A stretch of DNA of 64,000 nucleotides from Cryptomeria japonica (taxonomy: Eukaryota > Streptophyta > Pinopsida > Cupressales > Cupressaceae). The number at the start of each line of letters is the position of its first letter. Within the stretch, counting starts at the first letter, position 1. Below the pieces are notes generated by a model, which did no database searches, was not told the origin of the DNA, and saw only the letters and a list, made by a program, of their open reading frames with translations. The stretch covers positions 529,578,291 through 529,642,290 of the forward strand of contig NC_081409.1 of the NCBI RefSeq assembly GCF_030272615.1, given 5' to 3'. The translations under genes were made by a program, and so were the position numbers. Of this stretch, positions 59,175 through 64,000 are shown in pieces.

Positions 59175-60355
59175 AGTTGTTTTGGCTGCTTTACCGGTAT
59201 CCTTCTGGTCCCGGTAGGTTGTTTGGTTTCTGGTTGGATTAGATCATGATGATCTGGTATGCTTCGATATGTTTTGGCTTGTGGGATTGGCTTAGATCTT
59301 CTATTCATGCTACTTAGATTCATGTTGAGTTAGTTGGTTTTGATTTGGTGATCGGATGCTATCTTATATGCTGGTAAGTCTAGTTTGTTGATCCGATGAG
59401 GGTTTCACCGACAGAGCTTTTTTGAAGATGTTTGATGTTATGCATAAGTGGTGTTGGTGTGGCTTCTAGTAGAGATTCAGGATGCTGATGGTGATCATGT
59501 TTGAGACTTGGCTGATTGGGATCATTGCTTTAGCATGTGTGGACCTATATTGGGTCCAGTACTATCTAGGTTATGGACCGGCTTAATGTAACGTGTTGAT
59601 TGGTCTCCTCGATGTGTTTCTGGGATGTCTTATGGGTTGGATATTATTTGTTTGGTCTCAAGCCAACATGTTTTATAATTATGTAATTGCTTTATTGTCT
59701 GGTGGCTGACCTTATTGTTTATGGTCAAGGTTTTGTATATATATAATGTAAGATCTCATTGTAGATCACATTAGAGGGGAAAAAAGGATGTATAGAAGTG
59801 AATAATGTAATAATCATTCATGCAAAGGATTTGATCAATCATTGGTGATCAATTTTAGTTTATGTAAGAGGATTTATTCCTCCAGTATTGAGCTTAACCG
59901 AAACTATACTCGGGCATAGGAGATGCTATCATTGCAGTTCATTCTCTCTTCCGGATTGTAGTCTAGATTTTTAGGTAGTCAGTGAGACTCCTTTTGTAAT
60001 GAGCAGTGTGCTCTAGGTTGTTGGCCTTTCTGCAAGTGTAGGTCTCTCAATTTGTAATCACATACTTACTAAAAAACTATTATCTAAATGTGGGTAGGCT
60101 TCCCACCGTGGTTTTTCCCTTTACCAGGTTTTCCACATACAAATCTTGGTGTAATGTGGATAGTATTTATTCTCTAAATGTTGCTTTTGCTTAATTGGTA
60201 TATCTGCTATTTCGGTAATTGGTTTATGCATTCCGATATTGATCTTTTGGGTTCCAGTATTAAATTTTTAATTGCTTAAGATTCTGATAATCTGGTGACA
60301 ATTGATTCACCCCCCCCCCTCTCAGTTGTCTTCTAGTTATTTGAACTATCTAACA
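59175..60355 (+). repeat. Copia-D 5' LTR, remainder
   Basis: It continues from 47677 after Gypsy-B (AGTTG is the duplicated site) and ends CTAACA at 60355. The total LTR without the insertion is about 1244 bp. It has 10 C at 60310-60319. Its inverse is found at 63037-64000. Confidence 0.88.
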
Positions 60356-60356
60356 A

Positions 60357-60370
60357 TTAGTATCAGAGCT
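60357..60370 (+). promoter_or_regulatory. Copia-D primer-binding site, mutated
   Basis: TTAGTATCAGAGC differs from the initiator Met tRNA complement by one base. Confidence 0.78.
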
Positions 60371-60412
60371 TTGGTCCTCTCTACAAAAGCTTAACTACTT
60401 GAGGAAGATCCT

Positions 60413-63036
60413 ATGGTGACTAACAGTTCAAGTTCATCTAGTTCATTTGTTGCTATCTTTCGGAGCAATATTCCTAGGCTTGATGGAACAAATTACAGAG
60501 TATGGAAAATTCAGATGGAGACTCATCTGAGATGTCTTGGTAAGGAAATTTGGGAAATCACAGAGAATGGAGTTACCCCTTTAATTCGGCATCTGGAAAA
60601 CTTAGATAAGGAGCTTGAGAATGATTGTAGAGCTAGAGAAGCCCTCTTGTGTGCACTTTCTAATGAGCAAATAATTTAATTAACTGACAAATTATCAGCA
60701 AAGGCTATATGGGACAAGTTGGAGAGTCTTAATGAAGGTGACCCTATTGTTAAGATTGCTAAACTTGATGGTTACTGGGTGATATGAAAAATTAAAGATA
60801 GAAGAAGATGAAAGGATTACTGCATTCATGGAAAGGGTAAATGAAATTGTTATGGGAATTCAATGTTGTGGTGGAACTCTGAGTGAAGATGAAATAGTTT
60901 CTAAAGTTCTGAGAGCTTTGCCATCAGCTTACAAGATGAAGGCTAGTGAAATTAATGAATTGAAAACAATGGCTAATACTTATGTCAATAGAGATACCTT
61001 GGTTGGGAAATTATTTGCTTTTGATCTTGAAGAATTTGGACCTTTTGGAGCTGTGAAGTCTGAAACTGTTTTTCATGCATTTACATCATCAACTGGAAAG
61101 CAAGATTGGAAAGCTTTGTATGTAAAGGAATTGGATGATATGAAGAGAGAAGATGAAAAAATTGATCAACTTGAATCCCTATTTGCTAGAAGAGTACATA
61201 AAGGACCGGTAGGAAGTAAGTATGAAGGAAAAGAACCTTTTAAATGTTTTGCATGTAATAAGATAGGTCATTTTGCATCTAGATGTCCTGAAAGGAATTC
61301 AAAATTTGAAGAGAGAGCTGGAAGATATTTTAAGCCTAACCCTGGATATCAGAACAACTATAAGTAAAGGAAAAATAGAGATAAATCATGTTACTTTGTG
61401 GATGAGAAAGGTGTGACTGATTCTGATGATGAATCGGCACAAGACTCTACTAGTGGTTTCGGCAATGGAAAGGAATGGGTGTTCTTAGCTATCAAGGAAG
61501 ATGCTTCGACACTGGAAGAGAATGTACCTAAAGAGAAGGCACTTGCTGCTAAAATTAAAGATAAGGATGAATGGATAATGGATAGTGGATGTTCACATCA
61601 TATGACTAGAGATAAAAGGAAGTTTCTATCTTTGCAACAATTTGATGGTTGTCTGGTTAGATTTGGAGATGACAAATCATGTATGATCAAAGGAAAAGGA
61701 ATTATATCATTAGATGGTAAGAATAATACTGATAATATTTATTATGTTGAAGGTTTAAGTCATAATCTTTTCACTGTAGGACAATTGGTGGATAAGGGAT
61801 TTCAATTACAATTCAAGGATGGAAAATTCAAAATCATTAATAGATCTAGATTGGAGATTGCAACCGGTACTTAGACAAAAGGTAATATATTTTATTTCAA
61901 TTCTGGTGAGAAGACATGTTTGATTGCACAAATTCATGAGAGTTGGCTATGGCATAATAGGCTATGTCATGTGAATTTTGATTGCATGGTAAAGATCAGT
62001 TCAACTGAGGCAGTTAGAGATGATTTTATTGGCAAGTTTTATCCTAGATATGATGAAGGAATATTTCTTGGTTATTCTAATGAAAGCAAAGCATATAGAT
62101 GTTATAACAAGAGATTGCAGAGAATTGTGAAAAGTGCTAATGTCAAGGTGGATGATCTTAATAGAAGTCAAATCAGAATTTATGAGCAAGAACCTGCAGT
62201 GGAAATGGTCATAATTGAACTGGTAACACCTTTACCAAAACATAATGTTGAACCAGTTACTCTGGTAGTATCAAAAAATTCAACAATAACTGAAGAACAA
62301 GAAAGAGGAATAGTGAGTCAAAATACTCCTAGGTATATAATGTTGAATCATTCAAAAGATCAGATCATTGGGGATAAGAAAAATGGAGTGATGATAAGAA
62401 GAAGATTGGCAACTAATAGGTATGTTTAATTTCTCAAATTGAACTGGTATCAGTAATTGAAGCATGTAAATATGAATGTTGGATGAAAGCTATGGAAGAA
62501 GAATTAGATCAGATAGAGAAGAATAACACATGGATTTTAGTTCCCCAACCTAAAAAGAAGAATGTTATTGGAACTAAATGGGATCTTAGGAATAAGTTAA
62601 ATTATGAAGATGGACAAGTTGTAAGGAATAAATCTAGATTGGTTTGTAAAGGATATTCTCAGAAGGAAGTAATTGATCATGGTAAAAAAATTGCACATGT
62701 AGCTAGGATGGAAGCAATAAGATTATTTCTTGCCTATGTTGTATATAAAAACTACAAGGTTTATCAGATGGATGTTAAGTGTGCCTTTCTGAATGGGGAT
62801 CTTGATGAGGAAGTTTATATTGAGCGACTTGATGGTTTTTCACTTTCAGATGATAAAAACATGGTTTGTATTTTAAGGAAAGCTTTATATGGATTGAAAC
62901 AAGAGCTTGGTATGCAAGGTTTGACAAATATCTTTTGAAGCTTGGTTTCACTAAAGGTAATGCTAATAGTAATCTATATTATAAAGTCACTGATAATTGA
63001 GGTTTTTGTTGATGACATTATTTTTGGAGGTAAAGA
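60413..63036 (+). pseudogene. Copia-D gag-pol, integrase core deleted
   Basis: The gag starts at ATG 60413 with a Ser-rich leader and contains LDGTNYRVWKIQMETHLR (60478-60531). It is broken by a stop at 60677 and a frame disturbance near 60785, and continues at 60828. A CCHC knuckle, CFACNKIGHFASRCP, lies at about 61247-61291. The protease has IMDSGCSHHMT (about 61577). The pre-integrase segment WLWHNRLCHVNF (about 61941) is followed immediately by YDEGIFLGYS (about 62046). The HTDLCGP to NGVVERK portion, that is the integrase core, is missing. RT (62483-63036) has [13 protein letters not shown] and ends just after VDDIIFGGK (63008-63034). RNase H is absent. Confidence 0.9.
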
Positions 63037-64000
63037 TTTTTAGACAGTTCAGATAACCGGAAGACAATTGAGAGGGGGGGTGAATAAGTTGTCACAGATT
63101 ACCAGAAACATTAGAAATTTAAACTTTAATACCAGAACCCAAACCAATAATAATGGAATAGCAGTTAATCCAATTAAGCATAAATAATAATAACATAATA
63201 AAAGCCATTCACACAACACTGAGATTTGTACGTGGAAAACTCGGTAAAGCGAAAAACCACAATGGGAAGCCTACCCACAGTCAGATAATACTTCTATAGT
63301 AAGTATGTAAATTACAATGAAGGGGCTTGCACTTGCAGGAAGGCTAATAACCTAGAGCAAATTGCTCATCATAAAAGGAGCCTCACTGACTACATATAAA
63401 TCCAGACTACAATCTGGAGAAGTGTTGAACTGCAAAAGATAGCATCTCCTATGCCTGAGTACAGTTCTGGTTAAGCTCAATACCAGAGGACTAGATCCTC
63501 TTACACAAACCCAATTCAATCTCCAATGATCGACCAACTCCTCTGCTTTAATGATATTACATTATTCGCACATTATATTCCTTGACCATGACCTCTTACA
63601 TTAACTATGGTGATCTACAATGAGATCTTACATCTAATTTATACAAACCCTCAACCATAAACAAACAAGTCAACCACCAGACAATAAACCAATTACATAA
63701 TTACAAACCATGTCCGCCTTAGACCAAAACAAATAATATCCAACACATAAGACATCCCAGAAATAGGTCTTATCCAGACATTACATCAATATCGATCCAT
63801 AACCTAGATCAACCAGGACCAAGTATAGATCCACATGCTTCAGCAATGATCTCCAAATGCCAAGTCTCAAACATGATCACCAACAACATCCTGAAAATCC
63901 ATCGGAAGTTGCACCAACACCAATTATTCAATTCATCAAATATTTCCACCAAAAGCTCTATCGATGAAACCCTCGACGAAACTAGAAACCAAGCTTCTAA
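63037..64000 (-). repeat. inverted Copia LTR (A/B/D family), continues past the window
   Basis: The plus strand starts TTTTTAGACAGTTCAGATAACC, the reverse of a family LTR 3' end (compare 60355 and 7171). It follows the LTR in reverse, including the G-run (63074-63080) and the segment matching 59380-59520 in reverse. It directly abuts the Copia-D RT with no primer-binding site between. Confidence 0.85.

Larger units (their letters stand above)
47610..63036 (+). mobile_element. Copia-D: Ty1/Copia element split by Gypsy-B, lacking a 3' end
   Basis: A plus-strand member of the Copia-A/B family. Its 5' LTR starts at 47610 (TGTTGGTCATTTGG), is interrupted after 68 bp by Gypsy-B, and resumes at 59175 to end at 60355. 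Gag-pol follows to 63036, with the integrase core deleted. It then breaks off in RT, just after the catalytic VDD, at an inverted Copia LTR. No plus-strand 3' LTR is present. Confidence 0.88.

Overview
The window is plant nuclear DNA made almost entirely of retrotransposon remains. I found no intact host gene. The evidence for a plant is threefold: Ty1/Copia and Ty3/Gypsy polyproteins of plant type, primer-binding sites matching the 3' end of initiator Met tRNA (TGGTATCAGAGCC), and AT-rich surroundings. LTRs of about 4 kb and very low gene density would suit a large genome such as a gymnosperm, but the sequence alone does not fix the taxon.

Layout (names are mine). 1-2310: no recognisable feature. 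2311-8268: Copia-A on the minus strand, with a truncated 3' LTR. 8269-30637: Copia-B on the plus strand, head-to-head with Copia-A. Copia-B is split inside its reverse transcriptase by Gypsy-A (11876-29471, plus, target duplication GATGT). Gypsy-A is itself split inside pol by a solo LTR (18453-23111, target duplication CCGTG), and its 3' LTR carries a tRNA-type SINE (26095-26372) that the 5' LTR lacks. 30638-32808: unassigned. 32809-33407 and 41151-41446: three copies of a roughly 290 bp MITE-like inverted-repeat element. Copia-C (33411-41133, plus, target duplication TATTT) is inserted in the short spacer between two of them. Copia-C is the best-preserved element: one reading frame runs from gag to RNase H, broken only by three stop codons.

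41447-46072 is AT-rich and mostly unassigned. 46073-47429 holds a decayed RNase H domain followed by an unrecognised coding-like segment. 47610-63036 is Copia-D (plus), whose 5' LTR is interrupted after 68 bp by Gypsy-B (47678-59174, minus, target duplication AGCTG/AGTTG). Copia-D has lost its integrase core and runs straight into an inverted Copia LTR (63037-64000, minus) that leaves the window.

Time order can be read from nesting and LTR divergence counted by eye. Copia-B predates Gypsy-A (about 7-8% difference between its LTR starts), which predates the solo LTR. Copia-D predates Gypsy-B (about 6%). Copia-C is the youngest complete insertion (about 3%). Nothing here works as a cellular pathway. 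Each element once encoded capsid (gag), protease, integrase, reverse transcriptase and RNase H to copy itself, and none now has an uninterrupted frame. The most notable non-coding signals are an array of short GCTACC/GGTAGC hairpins shared by three long LTRs, reiterated polypurine tracts and poly-C tracts in the Copia elements, telo-box repeats in the Copia-C LTR, and a palindromic MITE cluster.
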